A DNA stretch of 47,627 nt from Microbacterium aerolatum (GCF_007988825.1 NZ_BJUW01000020.1:1-47627); one strand, 5' to 3'; positions 34,730-44,199 are shown, counted from the stretch's first letter. Notes: a model not told the origin generated them from the sequence alone. Numbers and translations are program-made.

Positions 34730-34798
34730 GCGAGACTGCATTCCGCGGATGAGATCCCCCGCATTCCGGTCGATCTCATCCGCGGGATGCAATCTCGC
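34730..34798 (+). promoter_or_regulatory. Long hairpin between binding-protein and ATPase genes
   Basis: Positions 34737-34756 pair with 34772-34791, a 20-bp stem with a single mismatch (G-U in RNA), and a 15-nt loop. The stem extends outwards by six more pairs (GCGAGA 34730-34735 with TCTCGC 34793-34798) across one mismatch. It starts 14 bp after the SBP stop. It could protect the SBP message from decay or act as a partial terminator, giving more binding protein than transporter. Confidence 0.75.
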
Positions 34799-34836
34799 AT
34801 CGTCTCGGCGCCGCACCTGCAAGAAAGCGACACCCC

Positions 34837-35661
34837 ATGACAGACCCCCTGCTGTCCGTCCGCGACTTCTCGGTCGTGTACGACGTCGACCCGCCAGTGG
34901 CGGCGGTGAAGAACGTCACGCTCGAGCTGCAGCGCGGCGAGATCCTCGGCCTCGCCGGTGAATCCGGATGCGGCAAGACGACTCTCGCCTACGGCATCCA
35001 GCGCCTGCTCAAGGCGCCGGCGGTGATCACCGGCGGATCCGTCATGTTCCACGACTCCGACGGCACCGACGTCGACGTCAACGCGCTCGGGCCCGAGCAG
35101 ATGCGCCGATTCCGGTGGGACAAGGTCTCGATGGTGTTCCAGGGGGCGATGAACGCCCTCAATCCCGTCGCGACGATCGGCTCCCAGCTCGAGGACGTCT
35201 TCGAGGTGCACCGGCCCGGCATGAATCGTCGCGATCGGCGAGATGCTGTCGCCGAACTGCTCGACATCGTCAAGGTCGGCGCGCAGCGGGCCCGCTCGTT
35301 CCCGCATGAGCTCTCCGGAGGCATGCGCCAGCGCGTCATGATCGCGATGGCACTCGCGCTGCGGCCGCAGCTCATGGTCATGGACGAGCCGACCACGGCG
35401 CTGGACGTGCTCGTGCAGCGCGAGATCCTGCGGCAGATCTCGCAGCTGCGCCGGGAGTTCGGATTCTCGGTCGTCTTCATCACCCACGACCTGCCCCTGC
35501 TGCTCGAGATCAGCGACCGCATCGCGATCATGCGCGAGGGCGAGATCGTCGAACTCGCCACGGCGGAGCAGATCTGGCGCGACCCGCAGGACGAGTACAC
35601 CAAGACGCTGCTGTCGTCGTTCCCGCGCCTCACCGGAGAGAAGGGGGTGGTGGTGCGATGA
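34837..35661 (+). CDS. Opp-type ABC transporter ATP-binding protein 1
   Basis: This 274-residue ATPase is the OppD/DppD half of a heteromeric pump. Walker A GESGCGKTTLAYG (near residue 44), signature LSGGMRQRVMIAMAL, Walker B LMVMDEPTTALD and switch ITHDLPLLLE are all intact. The insertion FHDSDGTDVDVNALGPEQM before the Q-loop is normal for this subfamily. The gene begins 121 bp after the SBP, past the hairpin, and overlaps the second ATPase gene by 4 bp. Confidence 0.92.
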   Translation: MTDPLLSVRDFSVVYDVDPPVAAVKNVTLELQRGEILGLAGESGCGKTTLAYGIQRLLKAPAVITGGSVMFHDSDGTDVDVNALGPEQMRRFRWDKVSMVFQGAMNALNPVATIGSQLEDVFEVHRPGMNRRDRRDAVAELLDIVKVGAQRARSFPHELSGGMRQRVMIAMALALRPQLMVMDEPTTALDVLVQREILRQISQLRREFGFSVVFITHDLPLLLEISDRIAIMREGEIVELATAEQIWRDPQDEYTKTLLSSFPRLTGEKGVVVR

Positions 35662-36467
35662 GCACTCTCGAGGTCCGCCACGTCAGCAAGGTCTACAACG
35701 TCCGAGGAGCCGGTCGCCTGACGGCGCTCGACGACGTCAGCTTCACCCTGAACTCGGGCCAGACGATCGGCCTGGTCGGCCAGTCCGGCAGCGGCAAGTC
35801 GACGATCGCCAAGATCCTCACGCAGCTCGAGACCCCCACCAGCGGCGAGGTGCTGCTCGACGGGAAGCCCATCCCGCGCCGCGGACGCGGACTGCGCGCC
35901 TACCGGCAGCAGCTGCGGATGGTCTTCCAGGACCCGTTCGCCTCGCTGAACCCGTACCACTCGATCCGGTACCACCTCGAGCGCCCGCTGCGTCTGGACG
36001 ACGTCGTGCCGCAGGATGAGACCGAGGCGGAGGTCCGCCGGCTTCTCGAGCGCGTGCGGCTGGAGCCCGACGCCGTGATCGACCGCCGTCCGCACGAGCT
36101 CTCCGGCGGTCAGCGTCAGCGCATCGCGATCGCCCGAGCCCTGGCATCCTGCCCGGCGATCCTCGTCGCTGACGAGCCGGTCTCGATGCTCGATGTCTCG
36201 ATCCGTCTCGGTGTGCTGAACCTGCTCGCCGACCTGCAGCGCGAGGAGGGCCTCGGCGTGCTCTACATCACGCACGACCTCGCCACCGCCCGGCACTTCA
36301 GCGACGAGATCATGGTGCTCAACCACGGCCGCATCGTCGAGCACGGCACGGCGGACGACGTCATCCTCCGCCCCCAGGATCCGTACACGCAGGAGCTCCG
36401 CGCAGCATCCCCCGATCCGGAACGCCACTTCGCCACTGCCGGTGCCCCCGAAGGAGGCGCACGATGA
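35658..36467 (+). CDS. Opp-type ABC transporter ATP-binding protein 2
   Basis: This 269-residue ATPase is the OppF/DppF-like partner. Walker A is GQSGSGKSTIAK, the signature is LSGGQRQRIAIARAL, Walker B is ILVADEPVSMLD, and the switch is ITHDLATARHF. The double ATPase set is typical of Opp/Dpp importers. The start overlaps the first ATPase stop and the end overlaps the first permease start (ATGA at both junctions). Confidence 0.92.
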   Translation: MSTLEVRHVSKVYNVRGAGRLTALDDVSFTLNSGQTIGLVGQSGSGKSTIAKILTQLETPTSGEVLLDGKPIPRRGRGLRAYRQQLRMVFQDPFASLNPYHSIRYHLERPLRLDDVVPQDETEAEVRRLLERVRLEPDAVIDRRPHELSGGQRQRIAIARALASCPAILVADEPVSMLDVSIRLGVLNLLADLQREEGLGVLYITHDLATARHFSDEIMVLNHGRIVEHGTADDVILRPQDPYTQELRAASPDPERHFATAGAPEGGAR

Positions 36468-37555
36468 CCGCCGTCGAACCGCAGCTGCCCGCCGCCGAGA
36501 CGCACCCGGTGCCGGATGCCGTCGAGGTCGGCACCACCGCGACCAAGGCCGTCGCGGGCCGTTCCCGCGTGCCGTGGCGCTTCCTCGGCGGCCGTGCCGT
36601 CTTCTATCTGTTCACGCTGTGGGCGGCGCTGACCATCAACTTCTTCCTGCCCCGGCTGATGAAGGGCGACGCGGTCACCCAGTACCTCGCCCGCAACCGC
36701 AACGTCTCTCCCGAAGCCGCCGATGCGCTGCGCGCACTGCTCGGGCTCGACACCGACAAGGGCCTGTGGCAGCAGTACCTCGACTACTGGGGTCTGCTGC
36801 TGCACGGCGACCTCGGCGTCTCGCTGCTGCACGGCCTGCGCCCCGTCACCGAGGTGATCAGCCAGGCGCTGCCGTGGACCATCGGCCTGGTCGGGCTCGC
36901 GACCATCGTCTCCTTCGCGATCGGCACGATCGGCGGTGCGTTCATCGGCTGGCGTCGCGGCAGCAGGCTCGACGCGTTCATCCCGATCACCACTTTCCTC
37001 AGCACCATCCCGTACTTCTGGCTCGGTCTGCTCGCGATCGCTCTGTTCTCGGTCAACCTCGGCTGGTTCCCGATCGGCAAGGCGTACGGCGTCGGCATGG
37101 TGCCGGGGTGGAACTTCGAGTTCATCGGCCAGGTGATCCATCACGGCACGCTTCCGCTCATCACGATCGTGATCGCCTCGCTCGGCGGATGGATGCTGGG
37201 CATGCGCAACATGATGCTCACCGTCCTGGACGAGGACTACATCACCGTCGCGCAGGCCAAGGGCATGCCGAACCACCGGGTGCTGTGGGGCTATGCCGCC
37301 CGCAACGCGGTGCTGCCGCAGATCCAGAGCTTCGCCCTCTCGATCGGCTTCATCGTCGGCGGAACGATCGTGATGGAGATGGTCTTCAGCTACCCCGGCG
37401 TCGGCAAGCTGCTGCTGGATGCCACCAACGCCAAGGACTACGCGCTGATGCAGGGCGTCTTCCTCGTCATCACCCTGTCGGTGCTGGTCGCCAACATCCT
37501 CGCCGACATCGCCTACGCATTCCTCGACCCGCGCACGCGCCAGACGGAGGCATGA
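36464..37555 (+). CDS. Opp-type ABC transporter permease 1 (OppB-like)
   Basis: This 363-residue inner-membrane protein has six main transmembrane helices. The first follows a roughly 40-residue soluble N-terminus. The N-terminal segment RAVFYLFTLWAALTINFFLPRLM is typical of OppB. The ATPase-contact loop (EAA motif) is DEDYITVAQAKGMPNHRVLW, and YPGVGKLLLDA is the C-terminal signature. Position three bp before the second permease makes the pair clear. Confidence 0.92.
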   Translation: MTAVEPQLPAAETHPVPDAVEVGTTATKAVAGRSRVPWRFLGGRAVFYLFTLWAALTINFFLPRLMKGDAVTQYLARNRNVSPEAADALRALLGLDTDKGLWQQYLDYWGLLLHGDLGVSLLHGLRPVTEVISQALPWTIGLVGLATIVSFAIGTIGGAFIGWRRGSRLDAFIPITTFLSTIPYFWLGLLAIALFSVNLGWFPIGKAYGVGMVPGWNFEFIGQVIHHGTLPLITIVIASLGGWMLGMRNMMLTVLDEDYITVAQAKGMPNHRVLWGYAARNAVLPQIQSFALSIGFIVGGTIVMEMVFSYPGVGKLLLDATNAKDYALMQGVFLVITLSVLVANILADIAYAFLDPRTRQTEA

Positions 37556-37558
37556 GCC

Positions 37559-38620
37559 ATGACCACCACAGACTCCGCCCAGCGCCAGGCCGGTGCGGGC
37601 ACACCCGAGACCTTCCTCATCCGCACGAGCACGGGCAGCGCAGGGCGGCCGGAACAGAGCTTCTGGCAGAAGCTCGCGGGTGCATTCGCGATGTTCCGCA
37701 ACGGCAAGTCGATCGCCGGACTCGCGATCCTCGGGTTCTTCGTGCTCGTCGCGATCTTCGCCGACGTGCTCGCGCCGTACTCGCCGACCAAGGTCGACAA
37801 CTCCGCACGTCTGCAGCCGCCGTCGGCCGCGCACTGGCTGGGCACGACGCACATCGGTGAGGACGTGCTGAGCCAGGTTATCCACGGCACCCGCGGTGTC
37901 ATCGTCGTCGGCTTCCTCGCCGCGATCATCGCCACGCTCATCGCGATCACGGTCGGCGTGATCGCCGGGTACCTGTCCGGTTGGAAGAGCGAGGCGCTGT
38001 CGGCCCTGACCAACGTGTTCCTGGTGATCCCAGGGCTCCCGCTGATCATTATCGTCGCGGCGATGTTCGAGGAGCCCCCGCTCGTCCTGATCGCCGCCGT
38101 CCTCGGAATCACCGGTTGGGCGTGGGGAGCACGCGTGCTGCGGGCTCAGACGATGTCGCTGCGCAACCGCGACTTCATCCAGGCGGCCCGCGCGAACGGC
38201 GAGCCGCTGCGCCGCATCATCACCGTCGAGATGCTGCCGAACCTCATGGCACTGATCGCCGCGAGCTTCGTCGGTACCGTGACCGCCGCGATCCTGGGGC
38301 TCACGACCCTGTCGTACATCGGCGTGATCCCGGTGACCACGTACAACTGGGGGACGATCCTGAACTGGGCCTCCGCCCAGGGCGCGTTCGGCCAGAACCA
38401 GTGGTGGTGGTATTTGCCCCCTGGGCTCTGCATCGCGGCCATCGGCGTCGCGCTGTCCCTGATCAACTTCGGCATCGACGAGTACGTCAACCCGCGCCTG
38501 CGGTCCGCCGGAGAACGGGCCCGCGCCATGAAGAAGAAGGGTCTCGACGTCAACGACGCCGTGACCGCGGTTCGCACAGAAACCGTCCGCCCCGACCTGA
38601 AGAACGCTGGAAATGCCTGA
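37559..38620 (+). CDS. Opp-type ABC transporter permease 2 (OppC-like)
   Basis: This 353-residue permease is the OppC partner. After a polar N-terminus it has six helices. Markers are LGTTHIGEDVLSQVIHGTRG early, the EAA loop RNRDFIQAARANGEPLRRII, and LNWASAQGAF toward the end. The C-terminus overlaps the glycoside hydrolase gene by 8 bp, which ties the transporter to the enzyme. Confidence 0.92.
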   Translation: MTTTDSAQRQAGAGTPETFLIRTSTGSAGRPEQSFWQKLAGAFAMFRNGKSIAGLAILGFFVLVAIFADVLAPYSPTKVDNSARLQPPSAAHWLGTTHIGEDVLSQVIHGTRGVIVVGFLAAIIATLIAITVGVIAGYLSGWKSEALSALTNVFLVIPGLPLIIIVAAMFEEPPLVLIAAVLGITGWAWGARVLRAQTMSLRNRDFIQAARANGEPLRRIITVEMLPNLMALIAASFVGTVTAAILGLTTLSYIGVIPVTTYNWGTILNWASAQGAFGQNQWWWYLPPGLCIAAIGVALSLINFGIDEYVNPRLRSAGERARAMKKKGLDVNDAVTAVRTETVRPDLKNAGNA

Positions 38621-40883
38621 AACGCTCGTCGACATCCACCCCTACCGCGACCCCGCCCTCGCCATCCCCGAACGCGTCGCCGACCTGCTCGGCCGCATGA
38701 CGCTCGAGGAGAAGGTCGGGCAGATGCTGCAGCTCGACGCGCGGGACGACCTCGAGGACCACGTGCTACGCCGCAACGTCGGCTCGATCCTGCACACCTC
38801 CCCGGAGCGCATCGTCGCCGCGCGCGAGCTGACGCTGCGCACGCGCCTGCAGATCCCGCTGATCGTCGGCGAGGACTGCATCCACGGCCACTCGTTCTGG
38901 CCCGGTGCGACGATCTATCCGACCCAGCTGGGCATGGCGGCATCCTGGGACGCCGCGCTCGTGGAGAAGGTCGCGCGCGCCACCGCCGTCGAGGTGGCCG
39001 CCACCGGCATCCACTGGACCTTCTCTCCCGTGCTCTGCATCGCCCGCGACCTGCGCTGGGGCCGCGTGAACGAGACCTTCGGCGAGGACCCGCACCTCAT
39101 CGGCGAGCTCGCGAGCGCGATGGTGCGCGGCTACCAGGGTGAGGGGTTGGATGACGCGACCGCCATCCTCGCGACGGCCAAGCACTTCGCCGGCTACTCC
39201 GAGACCCAGGGCGGCCGGGATGCCTCCGAGGCAGACATCTCGCGCCGAAAGCTCCGCTCCTGGTTCCTGCCGCCGTTCGAGCGCGTCGCCCGCGAGGGAT
39301 GCCGCTCGTTCATGCTCGGCTATCAGACCACCGACGGCGTGCCGATCACGCTCAACGAGTGGCTGCTCAGCGACGTTCTACGCGGCGAGTGGGGCTACAC
39401 CGGCACGCTCATCACCGATTGGGACAACGTCGGCCGGATGGTCTGGGAGCAGCACGTGCAGCCCGACGTCACCCACGCCGCGGCCGCCGCCGTGCGGGCC
39501 GGCAACGACATGATCATGACGACGCCGACCTTCTTCGAGGGTGCGCTGGATGCTGTCGCGAAGGGCATGCTCGCGGAGGACGCGTTCGATGCCGCCGTCG
39601 CCCGGATCCTCACGCTGAAGTTCGAGCTCGGCCTGTTCGAGGACCCGCGTCAGCCGCGCGAGGACGTCGCCGCTCTCGTCGGCACGGCCGAGCACGCCGC
39701 GTTGAACCTCGAGCTGACGCGGCGCTCGCTGGTGCTGCTGGAGAACGACGGGACTCTGCCTCTTCTGCCGGCTGCGCCTGACGGGCCGCCGGCCCCGTCC
39801 GCGACCAGGCGCATCGCCGTGGTCGGCCCGCTCGCCGACGACGCGCAGGAGCAGCTCGGCGACTGGGCCGGTGGGTCCGGCCAGGCCGGCTGGCTCGACG
39901 GACAGCCGCGCGAGATGATCGCGACCGTGCTCGACGGGCTGCGCGAGATCGCCCCGTGGGAGGTCGTGCACGCCCGCGGCGCCGACATCCTCACCCTCGA
40001 GTCAGACCCCGCGGGCGCTACCTGGCCGGACGGGCAGCCCCGGCCGCCGGTGGTCCGACCGGTGCCGGCCGATGAGGCGCAGATCGCGGAGGCCGTGGCC
40101 GCAGCGGACGGTGCGGACGCCGTGATCGCCGTCGTCGGCGATGCTCGCGGCCTCTACGGCGAGGGTCGCTCCACCGCGACGCTCGAGCTCATCGGCGGTC
40201 AGGTCGCCCTGCTCGACGCGCTGATCGAGACGGGGAAGCCCGTGATCGTGGTGCTCATGGCGTCGAAGCCGCTGGTGCTGCCGGCATCCGTTTCGAAGGC
40301 GGCCGCCGTCCTGTGGGTCGCGAATCCGGGCATGCAGGGCGGTCGCGCGATCGCCGAGCTCATCACGGGAGCCGTCGAGCCGACCGGCCGCCTGCCGATC
40401 TCGTTCGCGCGTCACGCCGGACAGCAGCCGACGTACTACAACCAGATCCGCGGTCAGCACGGCGACCGGTATGCCGACCTGACCCAGTCGCCGGCGTGGG
40501 CGTTCGGCGAGGGCCGGTCGTACACGACCGTGCAGTACGACGACCTCGTGATCGAGCAGACGGCGCTCGCGGCATCCGACACGATCGCCGCGCACGTCAC
40601 GGTCACGAACACCGGTGCGCGGCCGACGATCGAGACCGTCCAGGTGTACGTGCGGGATGCCGTCACCAGCGTGAGCTGGGCCGAGAAGGAGCTCAAGACC
40701 TATCGGCAGGTGTCGCTGGCGCCCGGCGAGGCGGCGCGCGTGCGCATCGACCTGCCGGTGGCCGAGTGCACGATCGTGGATGCCGCGGGCAACCGTGCCG
40801 TCGAGGCAGGGGAGTTCGCGCTGCTGGTCGGTTCGAGCTCCCGCGAGGAGTCCCTGCTGTGCGCGGAGTTCACGGTCGCCTGA
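38613..40883 (+). CDS. Glycoside hydrolase family 3 (beta-glucosidase-like), cytoplasmic
   Basis: This 756-residue enzyme has the GH3 N-terminal barrel (RMTLEEKVGQMLQLDARDDL, GRVNETFGEDPHLIGELA, TAKHFAGYSETQGGRDASEA). Its nucleophile is probably Asp269 in LITDWDNVG. A second alpha/beta domain and a C-terminal fibronectin-III-like domain (about residues 650-745) follow. There is no signal peptide, so it acts on imported substrate. The start overlaps the second permease. BglX-like beta-glucosidase activity is most likely, but xylosidase or other beta-glycosidase activity is possible. An operon-internal position indicates control by the upstream TetR protein. Confidence 0.9.
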   Translation: MPETLVDIHPYRDPALAIPERVADLLGRMTLEEKVGQMLQLDARDDLEDHVLRRNVGSILHTSPERIVAARELTLRTRLQIPLIVGEDCIHGHSFWPGATIYPTQLGMAASWDAALVEKVARATAVEVAATGIHWTFSPVLCIARDLRWGRVNETFGEDPHLIGELASAMVRGYQGEGLDDATAILATAKHFAGYSETQGGRDASEADISRRKLRSWFLPPFERVAREGCRSFMLGYQTTDGVPITLNEWLLSDVLRGEWGYTGTLITDWDNVGRMVWEQHVQPDVTHAAAAAVRAGNDMIMTTPTFFEGALDAVAKGMLAEDAFDAAVARILTLKFELGLFEDPRQPREDVAALVGTAEHAALNLELTRRSLVLLENDGTLPLLPAAPDGPPAPSATRRIAVVGPLADDAQEQLGDWAGGSGQAGWLDGQPREMIATVLDGLREIAPWEVVHARGADILTLESDPAGATWPDGQPRPPVVRPVPADEAQIAEAVAAADGADAVIAVVGDARGLYGEGRSTATLELIGGQVALLDALIETGKPVIVVLMASKPLVLPASVSKAAAVLWVANPGMQGGRAIAELITGAVEPTGRLPISFARHAGQQPTYYNQIRGQHGDRYADLTQSPAWAFGEGRSYTTVQYDDLVIEQTALAASDTIAAHVTVTNTGARPTIETVQVYVRDAVTSVSWAEKELKTYRQVSLAPGEAARVRIDLPVAECTIVDAAGNRAVEAGEFALLVGSSSREESLLCAEFTVA

Positions 40884-40888
40884 GAAGG

Positions 40889-40963
40889 TTTCGACTCGTC
40901 GCTGGCGCTCCTCGCTCAACCCGTTTCGTCTCCGACGGCTGCGCCGTCTCCGCTCAACGACCC
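40889..40963 (-). repeat. Intergenic repeat, copy C (inverted, 75 bp)
   Basis: The minus-strand sequence starts GGGTCGTTGAGCGGAG and ends GACGAGTCGAAA. It is a diverged, slightly longer relative of copies A (30870) and B (41071), opposite to B in direction. The gap between GH3 and SulP is 320 bp, and this is its first element. Confidence 0.75.
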
Positions 40964-40980
40964 GCGGAAGAGCCCCAGGG

Positions 40981-41063
40981 CCCGCGGGAGCGCCGCGGAG
41001 GCGGTTCCCGCAGAGACCTCCCCCGCGGGAGCGCCGCGGAAGGCGTTTCCCCGCAGGGAGCTC
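40981..41063 (+). repeat. Two-unit tandem repeat between inverted repeat copies
   Basis: A 41-bp unit starting CCCGCGGGAGCGCCGCGGA occurs at 40981-41021 and again from 41022, with a few changes. It lies between the inverted copies C and B. Together they make a composite intergenic mosaic with no evident gene. Confidence 0.75.
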
Positions 41064-41070
41064 CCCCTGT

Positions 41071-41138
41071 GGGTCGTTGAGCGGAGGCGCGCAGCGCCGC
41101 AGACGAAACGGCTTGAGCGAGCCGAAGGCGAGTCGAAA
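41071..41138 (+). repeat. Intergenic repeat, copy B (68 bp)
   Basis: Same length as copy A, with six differences over 68 bp. It precedes the SulP gene by 65 bp and faces the inverted copy C. Confidence 0.8.
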
Positions 41139-41203
41139 GCAGCCCCATCGCCCCGACTACAGTGGATCTGCCCCATTCCGGGCGCCCCACCCCTGGAGTT
41201 CTC

Positions 41204-42700
41204 ATGGCAACCGTCGACGAGCGTGCCCGCTACCGGCCGAATCCGTCCGTCCTCACGGCGCTGAAGTCACCGCGCCTTCTGACCCGCGAAGTCCTCGCCG
41301 GGCTCGTGGTCGGACTCGCGCTCATCCCCGAGGCGATCGCCTTCTCGATCATCGCCGGGGTCGACCCCAAGGTCGGGCTGTTCTCGGCCTTCGTGATGGC
41401 CGTGTCGATCGCGTTCGTCGGTGGCCGTCCGGCCATGATCAGCGCGGCGACCGGTGCCGTCGCCCTCGTGATCGCCCCGGTCATGCGCGAGCACGGCATG
41501 GATTACTTCATCGCGACCGTCATCCTCGCCGGCGTCTTCCAGGTGCTGCTCGCCGTGCTCGGCGTCGCGAAGCTCATGCGCTTCATCCCGCGCAGCGTGA
41601 TGGTCGGGTTCGTCAACGCGCTCGCGATCCTGGTCTTCATGGCGCAGCTGCCGCACCTGATCGACGTGCCCTGGCTGGTGTACCCGCTGGTGGCAGCGGG
41701 CCTGCTCGTCATGGTCCTGGTGCCGCGCCTGACGAAGGTCGTGCCGGCTCCGCTGATCTCCATCATCCTGGTGACCGCCGTCGTCGTGGTGTTCGCCCTC
41801 GACGTGCCGACCGTCGGCGATGAGGGCGAACTGCCGCGGAGCCTTCCGGAGCTTTTCATCCCGAACGTGCCCCTGACCTGGGAGACGTTCACGATCATCG
41901 CGCCGTTCTCGCTCGGGATGGCACTGGTGGGCCTTCTCGAATCGCTCATGACCGCCAAGCTCGTCGACGAGATCACCGACACCCATTCGCGGAAGACCCG
42001 CGAGGCCTGGGGCCAGGGCGTCGCGAACATGCTCTCCGGGTTCCTGGGCGGCATGGGTGGCTGCGCGATGATCGGCCAGACCATGATCAACGTGAAGGTC
42101 TCCGGAGCCCGCACCCGCATCTCGACGTTCTGCGCCGGCGTGTTCCTGCTCGTCCTCGTCGTCACCCTGGGTGACGTCGTCGCGATCATCCCGATGGCGG
42201 CGCTGGTCGCCGTGATGATCATGGTCTGCGTCGCGACGTTCGACTGGCACAGCATCCGCCTCTCGACCCTGCGCCGGATGCCCAAGAGCGAGACGATCGT
42301 CATGGTCGCCACCGTGGTGCTCGTCGTGCTCACCGAGAACCTGGCGATCGGCGTCGTGGCCGGTGTGATCGTCGCATCCGTGCTGTTCGTCCGCCGTGTT
42401 TCCCACTTCGCGACGGTGACGCGGAGCGTGTCGGGGGATGCTGCGCACTACACCGTCGACGGAGAGCTGTTCTTCGCCTCCAGCAACGACCTCACCACGC
42501 AGTTCGAGTACGCCGACGACCCCGAGCGCGTGGTCATCGACATGTCGCGCTCGCACGTCTGGGATGCATCGACCGTCGCAGCACTCGACGCCATCGAGAC
42601 CAAGTACGCGCAGCACGGGAAGTCCGTCGAACTGGTCGGGCTGAACGACGCGAGCGGGCTGTTCCACGGGCGGCTGAGCGGCGGCTTCCCGCCCGCGTGA
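41204..42700 (+). CDS. SulP-family anion transporter with STAS domain
   Basis: This 498-residue protein is a SLC26/SulP anion transporter. It has about 12-14 transmembrane segments with the early signature [22 protein letters not shown] and [17 protein letters not shown] small cytoplasmic STAS domain (about residues 410-485) ends with [19 protein letters not shown]. The ATG at 41204 follows GGAG at 41195-41198. Sulfate, bicarbonate or dicarboxylate are possible substrates. It is convergent with nhaA across a hairpin. Confidence 0.88.
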   Translation: MATVDERARYRPNPSVLTALKSPRLLTREVLAGLVVGLALIPEAIAFSIIAGVDPKVGLFSAFVMAVSIAFVGGRPAMISAATGAVALVIAPVMREHGMDYFIATVILAGVFQVLLAVLGVAKLMRFIPRSVMVGFVNALAILVFMAQLPHLIDVPWLVYPLVAAGLLVMVLVPRLTKVVPAPLISIILVTAVVVVFALDVPTVGDEGELPRSLPELFIPNVPLTWETFTIIAPFSLGMALVGLLESLMTAKLVDEITDTHSRKTREAWGQGVANMLSGFLGGMGGCAMIGQTMINVKVSGARTRISTFCAGVFLLVLVVTLGDVVAIIPMAALVAVMIMVCVATFDWHSIRLSTLRRMPKSETIVMVATVVLVVLTENLAIGVVAGVIVASVLFVRRVSHFATVTRSVSGDAAHYTVDGELFFASSNDLTTQFEYADDPERVVIDMSRSHVWDASTVAALDAIETKYAQHGKSVELVGLNDASGLFHGRLSGGFPPA

Positions 42701-42721
42701 CGCGCGTCCGCCTATCGGTCG

Positions 42722-42760
42722 CTGAGCCTGTCGAAGCGTCCGCCTCTTCGACAGGCTCAG
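42722..42760. terminator. Hairpin between convergent SulP and nhaA genes
   Basis: CTGAGCCTGTCGAAG (42722-42736) and CTTCGACAGGCTCAG (42746-42760) form a perfect 15-bp stem with a 9-nt loop. It fills the 71-bp gap between convergent genes, so it is a likely bidirectional terminator. The sequence CTGAGCCTGTCGAAG also recurs as a dispersed repeat arm in high-GC actinobacteria, as far as I recall. Confidence 0.8.
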
Positions 42761-42771
42761 GGAGCGGAGAG

Positions 42772-44058
42772 TCAAACTCGGCGGGAATCGGCGGCGCGAT
42801 ACCGACGGTTGCGGACGCCCAGGATGACGGATGCCGCGGCCGCGGCCAGCACGGATGCCGTCAGGATCGCGACCTTGGCATGGCCGTGCGCCTCGGACCC
42901 CGGAGCGAAGCTGAGCTCGGCGACCAGCAGCGACACCGTGAACCCGATCCCGGCAAGGATGCCGACGCCGATGATGTCCAGCCAGCGCAGCGCGGGATCG
43001 AGGTCGATCCGCCGGATACGGGTGATCGCCCACGTGGCGACCGTGATGCCGAGCGGCTTGCCGAGCACGAGCGCCAGCACGATCCCGAGCACGATCGGGT
43101 CGGAAAACGCTGAGACGAAGCCCTCCGCGCCGCCGATCGCGACGCCGGCGGAGAAGAACGCGAACACCGGCACCGCGAACCCGGCCGACAGCGGGCGGAA
43201 CCGGTGCTCGAACACCTCGGCGAGGCCCGGGCCGGCTTCCGGCCCGCGTTCCGCTCGCTTGTGCAGCACCGGGATGGTGAAGCCGAGGAGGACCCCGGCG
43301 ATCGTGGCGTGGATGCCTGACGCGTGCAGCAGCGCCCACGCGACGACCCCGATCGGCAGCAGGATGAGCCACGCGGCGGTCGGCTGCAGGTGGAAGAAGC
43401 GCCGGTACAGCTGAGCGATCGCGCCGTAGACCGCGATCACGACGAGCGCGAGCAGCAGCGGGACGACCTCGACCGTCTCGGTGTAGAACAGCGCGATGAT
43501 GCCGATGGCGATCAGGTCGTCGACCACGGCGAGGGTGAGCAGGAAGATCCGCAGCGCACTCGGCAGATGCGAGCCGATCACGGCCAGGACGGCGACCGCG
43601 AAGGCGATGTCGGTCGCCGTGGGGATCGCCCACCCGCGGGATGCCTCCGCCGATCTCGCGACGACGGCGAGGTAGATGATCGCCGGCACGGCGACCCCGC
43701 CGACAGCCGCGACGATCGGCACGATCGCGGTGCTGAACTGCCGCAGGTCTCCGCTGACGAACTCGCGCTTGAGCTCGAGGCCTACGAGGAAGAAGAAGAT
43801 CGCCAGCAGCCCGTCGGCCGCCCACGCGCCGACGCTGAGCCGCAGGTGCCACGGCTCATAGCCGAGCTCGAAGTCTCGGATCGCGAAGTACGTCTCGGCC
43901 CAGGGCGAGTTCGCCCACACCAGCGCGACGACCGCGAGAGCGACCAGCAGGAAGCCTCCGACGGTCTCCTTGCGCAGGATCTCGCCGATGCGGAGCGACT
44001 CCGCCGAGGACGCGGACGGGAACAGGCGGTTGAGGCCGGGAATGCGGGAGCGCGACAT
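42772..44058 (-). CDS. nhaA: Na+/H+ antiporter NhaA
   Basis: This 428-residue protein is NhaA, exporting Na+ or Li+ in exchange for protons. The NhaA core is clear: [35 protein letters not shown], the ion-binding Asp pair in [11 protein letters not shown], and the late helix [17 protein letters not shown]. The N-terminus [12 protein letters not shown] is the usual cytoplasmic tail. The gene has an untranslated leader with a stable hairpin, which could be a cation riboswitch. Confidence 0.95.
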   Translation of the reverse strand: MSRSRIPGLNRLFPSASSAESLRIGEILRKETVGGFLLVALAVVALVWANSPWAETYFAIRDFELGYEPWHLRLSVGAWAADGLLAIFFFLVGLELKREFVSGDLRQFSTAIVPIVAAVGGVAVPAIIYLAVVARSAEASRGWAIPTATDIAFAVAVLAVIGSHLPSALRIFLLTLAVVDDLIAIGIIALFYTETVEVVPLLLALVVIAVYGAIAQLYRRFFHLQPTAAWLILLPIGVVAWALLHASGIHATIAGVLLGFTIPVLHKRAERGPEAGPGLAEVFEHRFRPLSAGFAVPVFAFFSAGVAIGGAEGFVSAFSDPIVLGIVLALVLGKPLGITVATWAITRIRRIDLDPALRWLDIIGVGILAGIGFTVSLLVAELSFAPGSEAHGHAKVAILTASVLAAAAASVILGVRNRRYRAADSRRV

Positions 44059-44130
44059 GAGCGCCTTTCGGGTCGACAGCAGATCATGTCGACCAGGCTT
44101 CCCGACTCTCCAGCATCCAGACTAACGGCA
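44059..44130 (-). promoter_or_regulatory. Structured leader of nhaA, possible cation riboswitch
   Basis: On the minus strand, GGTCGACA and TGTCGACC (44094-44087 and 44078-44071) make a perfect 8-bp stem with an 8-nt loop. The likely Shine-Dalgarno AAAGG (44068-44064) is five bases before the ATG. Its AGGC can pair with GCCT at 44098-44095 beside the hairpin. Further upstream lie GGGAAGCC and CTGGAGAG. Ribosome access could therefore be switched. Rfam nhaA-I/nhaA-II motif classes, described as lithium-sensing, regulate such genes, but I cannot confirm a match. Confidence 0.45.
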
Positions 44131-44199
44131 CCGTCGTCGATGATGGGGCAGGGCTTGGTGTTCCGACTCTCGCAGATCATTGTTCCTACGGGGCGTTGT

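Noticed and set aside
36263..38635. 790-codon minus-strand open frame opposite the permease genes
   Set aside because: Charged, low-complexity translation over two clear permease genes on the other strand.
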